This document shows positions 48,523 to 57,529 of a stretch of DNA of 64,000 bases, one piece after another (the first letter of the stretch is position 1; every line of letters begins with the position of its first letter). The translations under genes and the position numbers were made by a program. Source of the stretch: Poronia punctata (taxonomy: Eukaryota; Ascomycota; Sordariomycetes; Xylariales; Xylariaceae); assembly GCA_022579005.1 (NCBI GenBank), contig MU401461.1:186001-250000 (forward strand), in the 5' to 3' direction. The notes beneath the pieces are model-generated. The model searched no databases. It saw nothing but the letters and a program-made list of their open reading frames with translations, and had not been told where the DNA came from.

Positions 48523-49632
48523 TGTATCCCCTATGCGGATTGATGTCTGGAGGATAGGAATGAACAAAATTTTGGGTTGTAGTATGATTTAAAGCAATGT
48601 GATTGGGAGGTTATGTTGCTTTGATATGATTAGGTAAAGAAGAAGTAGTTGGTCTGGGTTATTTGGGCAGGCAAAACACGATTTTATTATATAATGATTT
48701 GGGCCAGATATGACGTAGGGTCGGTCATACATAAACGTGCCAAACTTACAACGTAGATTATTAAATGTAGCAAAACCTTCATTCGACAAGAGGCTCTGCC
48801 ACCTGAAAAATTGGTAAGCCGCAGAAAGCCCTACATCAGCCTTAACCAAAGAGTCTAAATCCAAACACCGACGTAGCATCAGGGAAGATTAGTAGAACGC
48901 AAATGCCGAGGTGGTATTAGGCTGGTCGGTTGTCTGGGTCTTACATAATCCGTAGATGCAGTTGACCTGTAGATCATGATGACCTGTAAGATCAATATTG
49001 TAACCAGATATCACTACTCACGTCACAGAGGTTTTTCTTTTTCGCGTCTCATGATATACACGGGAACATGATTTTCCCCCTTTAGTTGATGATCTGCTAA
49101 ATATCTTCGGGTCCGTAAAAAGGAGCTGCTTACCTCATGATGAGGCTGCTGCCTTCTCACGAACCTGACAATTCTAACTTTTGGATCTCGTCCTGCTAAT
49201 ATTCTAAATGTAGCAGGTAGAGTGGTCCTAGTATTGTTTTGTTCGGCTCCGAGTTGCCGACGAGAGACGGACGTCTCGTGCAAACCTGAGGGAGAGGTTG
49301 GTTCTGGTGGCTATCGATAGAACAAACTACGAAGAAGGGAGTTGATTATGTTGGGTAATGAAGTCCTGGTCTAACGTGAGAGTGAACATCACTTGAAGTA
49401 CGCAACAAACTGCGAAGTGAAGAGGAGCGGGGGAAATGGAGGATAGGTTCGCAAAGGTCAACATCTATTATAAAAGCTTCGTCTTCTGCTACCTAGTCAG
49501 GGGCAGTTCAGTTCTAGTCCAACAACGACAACACAGACACACCATCCACCGCCCCATCTACGACACCAACCCAGCGGGATTTGGTTACCAACCCTCCAAA
49601 CTGCCTACAACACCAATCTCATCAAATTCACA
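48523..49632. other. intergenic between divergent genes
   Basis: About 1.1 kb without a recognisable gene. Short frames on the minus strand (48589-48879, 49023-49283) have no motif and are not supported. It holds promoters of the TLDc and secreted-protein genes. Confidence 0.5.
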
Positions 49633-50280
49633 ATGAGGGTCTCCTACCTTATATCCGCCTTCTTGGCTACCCTATCCATAGCCAGTCCAATCGCCTCTCC
49701 CGACATAACCGAGAAAGTCGGCCTCATTCCAAAAGACTCCTCCTCCTCCACAACAACAACCCCTCCCAACGCCGTAATCCTCGACGACGATCCTCCCAAA
49801 ATCGAAGAAACCCCCGAATACAAAGCCGCCATCGCCGCCCACCCGGGTCTGAAAAAGGACAAATACTACTGGTTCTCTCTCGAATGGCCTCTCGGCGAAC
49901 CCGTAGACGACAAGGAATCGAAGACCGAGCTCCAAAAACTCCAAAAGGAACTCGGATTCGAACACATCGGCATGGTCTTTGGTCAAATCACCGAGATCGA
50001 GACGGGAAAGAACAAGAACAGGAAGATCAAGCGCAACTTCGCCGCCACCCTGAATCATATGATCAAGAAGAACGTCGACCCGGGCGATACCGAGCTCAAG
50101 TCTGCCGTCTGGCGCGCCGAGCGGAACAAGGACCTCAAATGGGGCGGGGAGACGTCCAATAAAAAGATTGAGGCTGCGAAGAAGGCGGCCAAGAGTTATG
50201 TGGCGGAGAAGAAGATTTACAAGGTCGATGGGAACAATTGCAATGATTTCTTCAAGGACCAGAAGGAGAAGGTTGAGTAA
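49633..50280 (+). CDS. secreted protein with possible papain-like His/Asn-Cys motif
   Basis: An intronless 215-residue frame. Residues 1-18 are a signal peptide ending near SIAS-PIAS, and 35-60 is Ser/Thr/Pro-rich. The core has FEHIGMVFGQ (His111) and, close to the C-terminus, DGNNCNDFF (Asn202-Cys203, Asp205). A His early and an N-C-x-D-F late is the arrangement seen in permuted papain-like folds (LRAT, NlpC/P60 and PPPDE-type hydrolases). This assignment is inference from two short motifs. The gene is highly biased to C-ending codons, suggesting strong expression. Alternatives include a non-enzymatic effector. Confidence 0.7.
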   Translation: MRVSYLISAFLATLSIASPIASPDITEKVGLIPKDSSSSTTTTPPNAVILDDDPPKIEETPEYKAAIAAHPGLKKDKYYWFSLEWPLGEPVDDKESKTELQKLQKELGFEHIGMVFGQITEIETGKNKNRKIKRNFAATLNHMIKKNVDPGDTELKSAVWRAERNKDLKWGGETSNKKIEAAKKAAKSYVAEKKIYKVDGNNCNDFFKDQKEKVE

Positions 50281-50890
50281 AGCGTGTCATGACTTCATGG
50301 GCTTTGGAGTCTGTTAGGTAGACATGACACATAGGGGAATGAGTGTTGTAGGCCGGAAATGGTGTCGAATGCGGGCAAGCAATGTAAAGGGGGAATGTTT
50401 AGTCAGCAAGTGGAGAAAGGAGATGTTTCCACGGAAGAGTTAAGGGAGATGGGATCTTTGTTAACATCCAACTTATCTACGCTCGTTTACTCAGGGGAGG
50501 ACCTCTAGTTCTATAAATCTATATACTATGATCGATCTCAACTACAAAACTGGACGACCTAGCAAGACGTCTCAGGGGGTATATTAAGCAGAAATTCTAT
50601 ATACCAATCCCATGAACCAAGCATAATAAGACATTGAACCATGTTTCATGCTCTAGGATGTATTTCGCACACCAATCTTTTTTATAGCTCAGAAAGAAAA
50701 GATGCACGTCCAACCCTATAAGTGCAACCCCACACTACTCAAAAAGGGGCGACTGGTAGGTTCGTAGTAACTAGTACTTAGTACTCATCCTCGCCGGAAA
50801 TTAAACCCCACCAAAAAAGCAGCCCCCTATGTTTATTTATCCCTAAACCTCCCATGCCCTTTTGAACGGCAAAATCATCAACGCCGACAA
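50281..50890. other. 3' region, no gene seen
   Basis: About 600 bases of ordinary composition after the secreted-protein gene. Nothing recognisable before the homopolymer block. Confidence 0.5.
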
Positions 50891-50951
<61 letters not shown>

Positions 50952-51054
50952 CGGGGGCGTANNNNNNNNNNCCCCAAAAACCCCCCCACCAACAAACCCC
51001 CCCCCCATTTTTTTTAAAAAACAACCCCCCCCCCTTTCATCCTCCACACCAAAA

Positions 51055-51090
<36 letters not shown>
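50891..51090. other. homopolymer block with assembly gap
   Basis: About 61 consecutive G (50891-50951), then ten N (50962-50971), then C-rich sequence ending in about 34 consecutive C (51057-51090). The inverted G and C runs about a gap look like a low-quality join. Any frame through it is meaningless. Confidence 0.9.
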
Positions 51091-51430
51091 AGCCCCTATC
51101 GTCGCTAAACTGTCATAGATTACACTGCTAGGGGGGTCAGTATTGACTTATTGCTATTGCACATGGAGCGAAGATTTCTCTGAGAGCAAAAGGGCTCCTG
51201 TATCTAGGTACTCATATAGCCGTAGCCTTGGACTAGTCCAGATCGGAACCGTGACATTAAGAGATAGATAAGACAATAAGTTTTGCAGACAATCTCAGCT
51301 ATATGATTAGCAGCTTTCATTACCTTGGTTGCCCTGTTGGTACCTCTCTGAGACCTTAAATCAGGTGGACAAAAAAAACAAATTAGTTACATGTAAGACG
51401 TAGATGGGTATGTAACTACTTTACCTCTAT

Positions 51431-52557
51431 TTAAGGGGCTATGCTGGATCTGCTGTCAGGTCTGTACTGCGTCTGCTGTTGTGCAGTGACAGGCGGCTGC
51501 ATGCACTTGCAAGACAGTCCGACCGGTAAAACTCCCGGAGCCCCAAGTGCCCTTTGCCCTTTGCCCTTTGACCTTTGACCTTTGACCTTTAACCTTTGAC
51601 ACATATATGTAAGTAATAGATACATAGGTAACCTAAGTACCTAGAAATGCAGGCGCCGGGCGGCACAGGGCTAAGTAGGTAGGACATTGACTCCGCGTAC
51701 AGTTTAGCAAACATTCTTCTTTCTTTTTTATTTTTTACTTTTTAAAAAGGGCCTACTACCTACCTTATAGGGTATTATCGTTAGCTTTACTTTTGACCTG
51801 ACGATAATTGGGATAGATCCGACTTGCTAGGTTGTTAATATAGCAGCGAAAACATGACCTGGCTACTTAACCTAGCTAAAGTCTAAAAAAGCGACTATAA
51901 CCTACCTTGTATAGGAAACAAGCGGCCTGCTTTAATATATTTTTTTATTTTTTTTAGTTAAGGTTAAAACTTTAGAAAAATAAAGAAAATTTAGTATTTT
52001 AGACGTAGTCTTTAATAGAAAAGTACGGGCAGGCAAAAGGGGTTTTTTAGATTTCTTTTCTTTTTTTTTTTCCTTTGTGCTCTTAAGCTTATAGGTAAAG
52101 TTATGTTATCTAATAGGGCTACAAATAAGGTACGCAGTTTGCAAGTACCTTTAGCAACGTAAAATTAATAAAAAACTTGCTTGCAGTGTTTTTTTTTTTC
52201 CTTGTAAGGTAACCTAGGCTTAGGTATATTTTAAAAGCTTAAATACTTTTGCTATTTATTTTAATATAAACCTAAAAAGAAATTATATAAAGGGCTATAC
52301 TATTAGGTAGCAAAAGGCGTTAGCTAGCTATAGCCCTAAGTACTACTTTAGGTTAACTTATATAGCTACAATTAAGAGGTTAAGCTACCCTTTCCCTTTA
52401 AGATAGACGTTAAAATTCTACTACTACTACTTTTACTACTACTACAGTTTAGCAAAAGGATTGTTTACACCGTATTGCAAGTGTGTTTATCTGCCCGCCA
52501 CTGCATAACAGCAGACGCAGTACAGACCCAACAGCAGATCTAGCACAGCCCTATTTA
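51431..52557. mobile_element. about 1.1-kb inverted-repeat element (MITE-like)
   Basis: 51431-51512 is the reverse complement of 52475-52557 with few changes, including an identical 23-base core around gtctgtactgcgtctgctgt. The inside is A/T-rich with no coding frame. The termini and any target duplication are unclear. The shape fits a non-autonomous DNA transposon or a RIP-mutated larger one. Confidence 0.6.
51551..51599. repeat. heptamer minisatellite CCTTTGA/C
   Basis: Seven consecutive 7-bp units: CCTTTGC twice, CCTTTGA three times, CCTTTAA, CCTTTGA. It lies inside the inverted-repeat element. Confidence 0.85.
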
Positions 52558-53000
52558 AGGGCCACTCCTCTGATTAACACAGATGTGGCACATTCATCCC
52601 CAATCCCATAATAAGCGATTACCATTCATGGTGACTATTAAGAAAGAAACTGGCTACCTAATTAGTTTCCTAAAAAGGTCTAGCAAACCAGTCGGTATAG
52701 AAGCAAATGGGCTTAATCATGGGATATCTGCGGGTTGCGGGTTTGCTTGGAACATAGTTCAGACAATCTGATGGTCGAATTCCAAACCGCCAACGTGTAT
52801 GGCAAAATGGCTAGTTATGAAAAGACCCCTGGGCCTTACTTCATCCGGTTGTTACTATTATCCTATTCCTCTATCCGCCCAAACTGATTGGTGTTGTTAC
52901 ACGTTTACCAAAGTAGTCATGTCTGTCACCGCCGCTAAGCTATTCATACTGGGACTGACAAAATGTCATAACACCAATTCGGCCCGGGCAATCTCAGGCC
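52558..53000. other. intergenic, no gene seen
   Basis: Short frames only (for example 52583-52771), without recognisable motifs. Confidence 0.4.
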
Positions 53001-53797
53001 TTATGAAGCTAACCATATCCCCTCTTGATACAAAGCGTCTCGAGCAAGGTTATAAACCTCTGCCGCTGGATAGTACCAGAACTTGACAATGAAGCCATTG
53101 CCATTATTTTCCAGTTCCAAGATTCTTTTGTCTAATTCCTTGTACCCCTCGAAGTAGTCGGTGAGCAACTCAACCCTGTCCAACGCATATCCTTCCCAGT
53201 TTTCCATCCACCGCGCCATGGCGTTCACCATACCTAGGGTGTCCGACACGAACACGATGAACACAAGGTCATCGTCTTGGCTGGTAATGATTTTCATTAT
53301 ATCCAATGCATGGGAGAGTGCTTCAATGCAGCCTCGACGGCGAGTCTGTATAGCATCGAGTGGAAGCTTACCACTAGCATTGTGACATGACTCTGGGCCG
53401 ACATAAACACTCCACCCAACATTTGGTGGATTTTTCTTTTTCGGTGAATAGTACGCTCCGAAGTATATGACCAACGACATTGTATTGACCTCAAGCTCCT
53501 TTGTGATTGGGTGGCGAGATCGAAGGTGGGAGATCTTGGGTTAAGGACCAAAAGTTAGAGGCCGTCCATCTGCAGCAGTTGCCTTATACCGCGTGTAGTT
53601 CATCGACATTGACTATGCGCAAACATACGAAATAACATGACATGTAATGGAGAACAGTAGCATACCTGCTTTGTAGGGTTGTAGATGACCAGGTCAGACA
53701 CCGGGACATCTTTATACAACATTTCAGAGGAGTGGGCAAAAAGACGTCGAAGTCTCCCTTTCTCATGAAACACGGATTCGAATGTGTCCATGTTCAT
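53001..53797 (-). pseudogene. RNase H-like gene with nonsense codon
   Basis: Exon 1 (53797-53666, 44 codons) joins in phase across an 83-bp intron to exon 2 (53582-53001). The joined frame is interrupted by TAA at 53543-53541, consistent with CAA to TAA, and then stays open through MSLVIYFGAYYS to the stop. The second part follows the RNase H order: a first strand, then RRGCIEALSHALDIM (Glu), FVSDTLGMVNA (Asp) and EVYNLARDAL (Asp). The first catalytic Asp is replaced (IYFG where TDG is usual). Alternatively the ATG at 53480 starts a shorter 159-residue protein. Either way, catalysis is doubtful. Confidence 0.6.
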
Positions 53798-54671
53798 GGT
53801 CCGAATGAGTCAAACTACTGTCGATGGAAATAACAAATTTCAGTTTGATCGAATGTGATAAATACAATTCAACAATGTTCGGGATGGGCTGATCACCTTT
53901 GGTATTGGACTGGTAAATTGGGCCGGGACTGAGAGACAGTTGAGGTTTCTCACAGCCCCTCTTTGTATTTTGCTGGCCTAGGCAGTAAATACCTGACGCG
54001 CCTACTTCCTACCTTCTATAAAAATTCGGCCATTGTATACATGTAGTCGGAAAGTACAAGTAGACTTTTGAGTATAGGAGTGTTTCAAGGTTACATGTAG
54101 GCATGGGCGTATTGGACACGACTTTCTTACCTACCCAACCTTAAGTGCTCCTCCCTGCAGCAATAACTACTAGATAGTAGGTACGCAACTTACATGTAAA
54201 CATGACTGCCGATAGACTGAAATAAATAACCAGTAAACGATTCCATGGGCAGGTGCCACTTTAGTACTTACTTTACTTTCTTGTTATATGCAGCTATTAC
54301 TACTTGTATTGATCATATTTTCTTTAACTTAGTAATCATGGCTTGTTAGTAGTTCTGTTTGGTCAATGCATAGTTTAGAATTTTGTTTGTTAAATGCTAA
54401 TGAATTTTGTTTATCTAATATGATTAGCTGCGAAGACATGTGAAAAGAGGAAAGAGTGGTATTTAGATATCGCCTGCAGTTAAAGAAAGTGATTGTTCCA
54501 TATGGAGGAATCCGAACGGAAGTAACAAAGGAGAGGTGATATGTTGATGTAGAAAGAGCGAGTAACAAAGAATGAAGCTAGAGGTAGGTACTTACTTAAC
54601 AAAGGAAAGAGTGAGATCTGCAAATCGGCAGGCAGGAAGAGGGCCTAATTGAAGAAGAAAGTAAGTGCTCC
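53798..54671. other. intergenic, no gene seen
   Basis: About 870 bases, A/T-rich after 54280, with no recognisable gene. Confidence 0.5.
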
Positions 54672-55487
54672 TCAACAACCTTCCACATCCATGAAACCGG
54701 GAAACGCATCGGGATACTGAAGAATCAAGCCCTCGGCAATATCTTTCCGCCTCTTAACCTCATCGATGGCGGCAATCATCATATTGTTGTAATAGTCGCC
54801 AAAGGGCATTTTCGTGCCGTTCTCCACATGATCCGCAACGGGGTCCCGAAGCGCAAGTTTCTGTATATCGGCCGTCTGCTCGGAAACCCACGCATCCCAA
54901 GCTTGGTGGAAATCTTGAATCACGGTCTCGTTCTTGCGAACTCGTCGTCGCGCCTCGAGCACGTTCCATCGATCCGCGTACTCCCTCGACCCGGGGCTTC
55001 CCTTCACACTCAGCAAGAAAAGACTATCGTCCGAGTAGCGGGCTAAGTGGCTCGTCTCGCTTTCGTCGCCTGGCTTGTCGCATGGGTACTTGAGGTATCT
55101 GGCAACGAGGTCGATTTTGTTTTGGTCCAGATTCAGGTCAACCTCGGGAATGTCGCGCGTGTAGGCCTCGCGGAAAGTTTGGAGCACTGAGCGGGCGCTC
55201 ACGAGCTCTGCTGGCATGGTCGTCTGGTTCAGGTCGAGATCCTTCTTGATTCGGCTGCCGTGTTTCAGGAGCGCGATCTTGCCCGAGGAAGTGTCAGTGG
55301 TCAATGGATATGTCGGGAACTTGGGGCTGGGCTCTGGTGTTAGTGCCTGTTCGGACTGTTTATCGGATTTCTTACCTAGTCCCGTTAGTTTTCTGATCAA
55401 TCTTTTGGCGGAGCCCGAATTGCGTCCGGTGCTATCGTCGGGAGACCCGGAGGGGGTCTTACCTGGGGACTTTCGTGGTGTCAACAT
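54672..55487 (-). CDS. hypothetical protein, 271 residues
   Basis: Single open frame from ATG 55487. The first about 75 residues are basic and rich in Ser, Pro and Lys (TPRKSPGKTPSGSP, KRLIRKLTGLGKKSDK) and probably disordered. The rest is acidic, helical and regular (LVARYLKYPCDKPGD, NETVIQDFHQAWDAWVSEQ). I recognise no domain. Two good splice-donor words fall in the N-terminal part (near 55460 and 55375), so the true gene may have an intron there. Confidence 0.6.
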   Translation of the reverse strand: MLTPRKSPGKTPSGSPDDSTGRNSGSAKRLIRKLTGLGKKSDKQSEQALTPEPSPKFPTYPLTTDTSSGKIALLKHGSRIKKDLDLNQTTMPAELVSARSVLQTFREAYTRDIPEVDLNLDQNKIDLVARYLKYPCDKPGDESETSHLARYSDDSLFLLSVKGSPGSREYADRWNVLEARRRVRKNETVIQDFHQAWDAWVSEQTADIQKLALRDPVADHVENGTKMPFGDYYNNMMIAAIDEVKRRKDIAEGLILQYPDAFPGFMDVEGC

Positions 55488-56938
55488 TCTGTTGAAACTA
55501 GTGTTCTGTATTTTGGGAATAAGACCTTACGCAGGTGTAGATTTTGTAGGGATATTATCCTCTTGAGTTTTCTCGACTGTTTTTTTCTTTCTGTTGGGTG
55601 TTTTGTTGTTAGTATTATGTTTGTGTAAGTAAGCTGTATTGGTCCTGGGACTATAAAGATATAAATATCCATGTTCGAACTGGATTGAGGGTCTATATAT
55701 AGACGCACAATGCATTGTTTATGTTGTGGTATTAAAAGAACTGTTTTCAAACCACCAAGTTGTCTAGGTAACACCACAGGTCTCTATACAGTCTGTACGT
55801 TTTATAGACTTTACCTTTGTTCCAATCCCACGTTGAGGGTAACACTCGACAAAGACTCCAGGTAATGTACCTCCATCCTTACTAGGCTTCCTACTATAAC
55901 ACATAATACGAGCTGTTTTGCGATGTCACCTAGTAGAGACACGCTGCATCTGCTGTAGTGCAGTGCAAGCCAGGTAGTAACAGCTGATACAGTGCCGACC
56001 ACCTCACCACCTGCAATCCACCTAAGGTACATCTCGACCCCCCGCCCCTCTGCCCTGAAAAACAAGCCTTTTTACCTAGAACCTATAGCCCTGTTGCAAG
56101 TTTCACGGCTTTGAGGGATCAAAGTCAATTGAGAGGCTAAGGTTAAAAGGGGGTTGAAAAGGGGCTGCAAATACTAGGAATAGTTTCAATCTCTTGAAGT
56201 AAGGGGTAGGTACGGTAGGCAGTACTAAAGAATACGCAACTACACCGTGCCCGACTTGGTGATAGGTGTCTGGTACTGTACTACAGCAGATGCAGCATAT
56301 CTCTTCAAATCCTACTTTAACACGCCCGGCTTTTGAAAACAAGTCTTTTGTTGTTGCAGGCTTTAGAGTAAAGGGGAATAAAGGGGCTACGAACACCTAG
56401 ACGCCGAGGTTAGGACATAGTATGAAATAAAAGGCGTTACGAGAGACCCCGTGGACGTTGGAAAAACTGCGAATAGCTTCAATCTATTAAGGCAAGGGGG
56501 GGTAGATAATGCTAGAGTAGATAGGTACGTGGCCATATTGTAGCTCATCCGGCACCAGGTGTTGAACACTGCACTACAGCAGATGTAGCGCAGGTCCTCA
56601 CCTAGAATGGTCTTGTCGATATGTAAATTGAACAACTGGGGTACCCGATATTGGTATCTTGGACAAGATCACAGCCTTTAAGAAACTTGCATAGTGATGA
56701 AAGAATAACAAAGTGTTCATTCCCAACGCATAACCAATACTGACTAACTGTAGTACAAGGGTATTATTATCGTAAATCATAGGACCAAAAACTACCTCTC
56801 CCAGTGCGTGAAGTAAAGCAAGACAATTTACCCCGGACCAATACGAGCCGAAACAACAAGAAAAGCAGAAATAGGTATATGAGCAGCCCAAGCCGAAAAA
56901 TGGAAATTTCCCCCAAACTGAATCAAGGCCCCCCCTCC
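55488..56938. other. repeat-bearing intergenic
   Basis: Contains two tandem, diverged copies of a unit of about 290 bp and an inverted third copy of its core (near 55935-55975). The short minus-strand frames here are alike because the DNA is repeated, not because they are genes. Confidence 0.5.
56150..56625. repeat. tandem pair of a 290-bp unit with CTGCTGTAGTGCAGT core
   Basis: 56150-56345 and 56440-56625 share, in order, gttgaaaa/gttggaaaa, ttcaatct, aaggggg-like runs, cactacagcagatg and a following tcttc/gtcctc block. The core also occurs inverted at about 55940 and resembles the ends of the 51.4-52.6 kb element. Confidence 0.5.
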
Positions 56939-57529
56939 CTAGTCCCCTTGATTAGCCATGTTTCTAGCCTCCTCCTCAACCTCCAGCTTTCTTCTCTTCT
57001 GGTTCTCCCGAACCTTATTCAAATGCTTCCACTTCTCGTACAGGAAGTCCCTTAGCCGTTCGAATTTCGCCTTGGTCTCCCCGTCGGCGGGATTAGCCTT
57101 GGAAGCCTTGTAGGAGTACTCAAGACGTCGCGTCAGGTCGTCCCACAGCCGCCTATCCCATTCTTCGATGACGGCCATTACAAAGTTTCTTCTTTGTAAG
57201 GGCCTCATCCCCCTCATATATTCGTCATCGATATCGACGAATTGTCTGGTGGGGGGAGGGGGATTAGCACCACCTTGTGCGGTGGCGGCGGAGGAAGAGG
57301 AAGAGGAAGAGGAAAAGGGGGCAGGGCACGACTCCGGTACTGTGGGGTCTGGGGCTTGTTGTACCGGAGTTGGGCGGCTGTTGGGGGGACGGGCTTGGCG
57401 AGGGGGGTTCCTGCGCGGGGCCCTCTTCTTGGTGGCGGGCTCTTCGGTGCTGCTCGCCAGGGCCCTCTTCCCTCGGGTCTTCTTCGAGGTGGGCGTTGTT
57501 GTCTTGGTGGTCCTCTTTTCAAAGGGCAT
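56939..57529 (-). CDS. hypothetical basic nuclear-type protein
   Basis: Single-exon frame of 196 residues from ATG 57529. Residues 1-60 are Lys/Arg/Pro-rich with several nuclear-localisation-like runs (SKKTRGKRA, TKKRAPRRN), and 70-85 is a Ser run. The C-terminal 100 residues are helical and charged (FVMAVIEEWDRRLWDDLTRR, KRRKLEVEEEARN). No domain recognised. It stands alone between repeats and a 3-kb empty stretch, so gene status is moderately sure. Confidence 0.55.
   Translation of the reverse strand: MPFEKRTTKTTTPTSKKTRGKRALASSTEEPATKKRAPRRNPPRQARPPNSRPTPVQQAPDPTVPESCPAPFSSSSSSSSAATAQGGANPPPPTRQFVDIDDEYMRGMRPLQRRNFVMAVIEEWDRRLWDDLTRRLEYSYKASKANPADGETKAKFERLRDFLYEKWKHLNKVRENQKRRKLEVEEEARNMANQGD

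Noticed and set aside
50891..50951. Long G run as a G-quadruplex or telomeric feature
   Set aside because: Next to an N gap and an inverted C run. Assembly artefact is far more likely.
50778..51047. Gly/Pro-run frame over the gap
   Set aside because: Created by homopolymers and N bases.
56103..56635. Paired paralogous small genes
   Set aside because: Similarity is at DNA level in a tandem repeat. No start context, introns or known domain.
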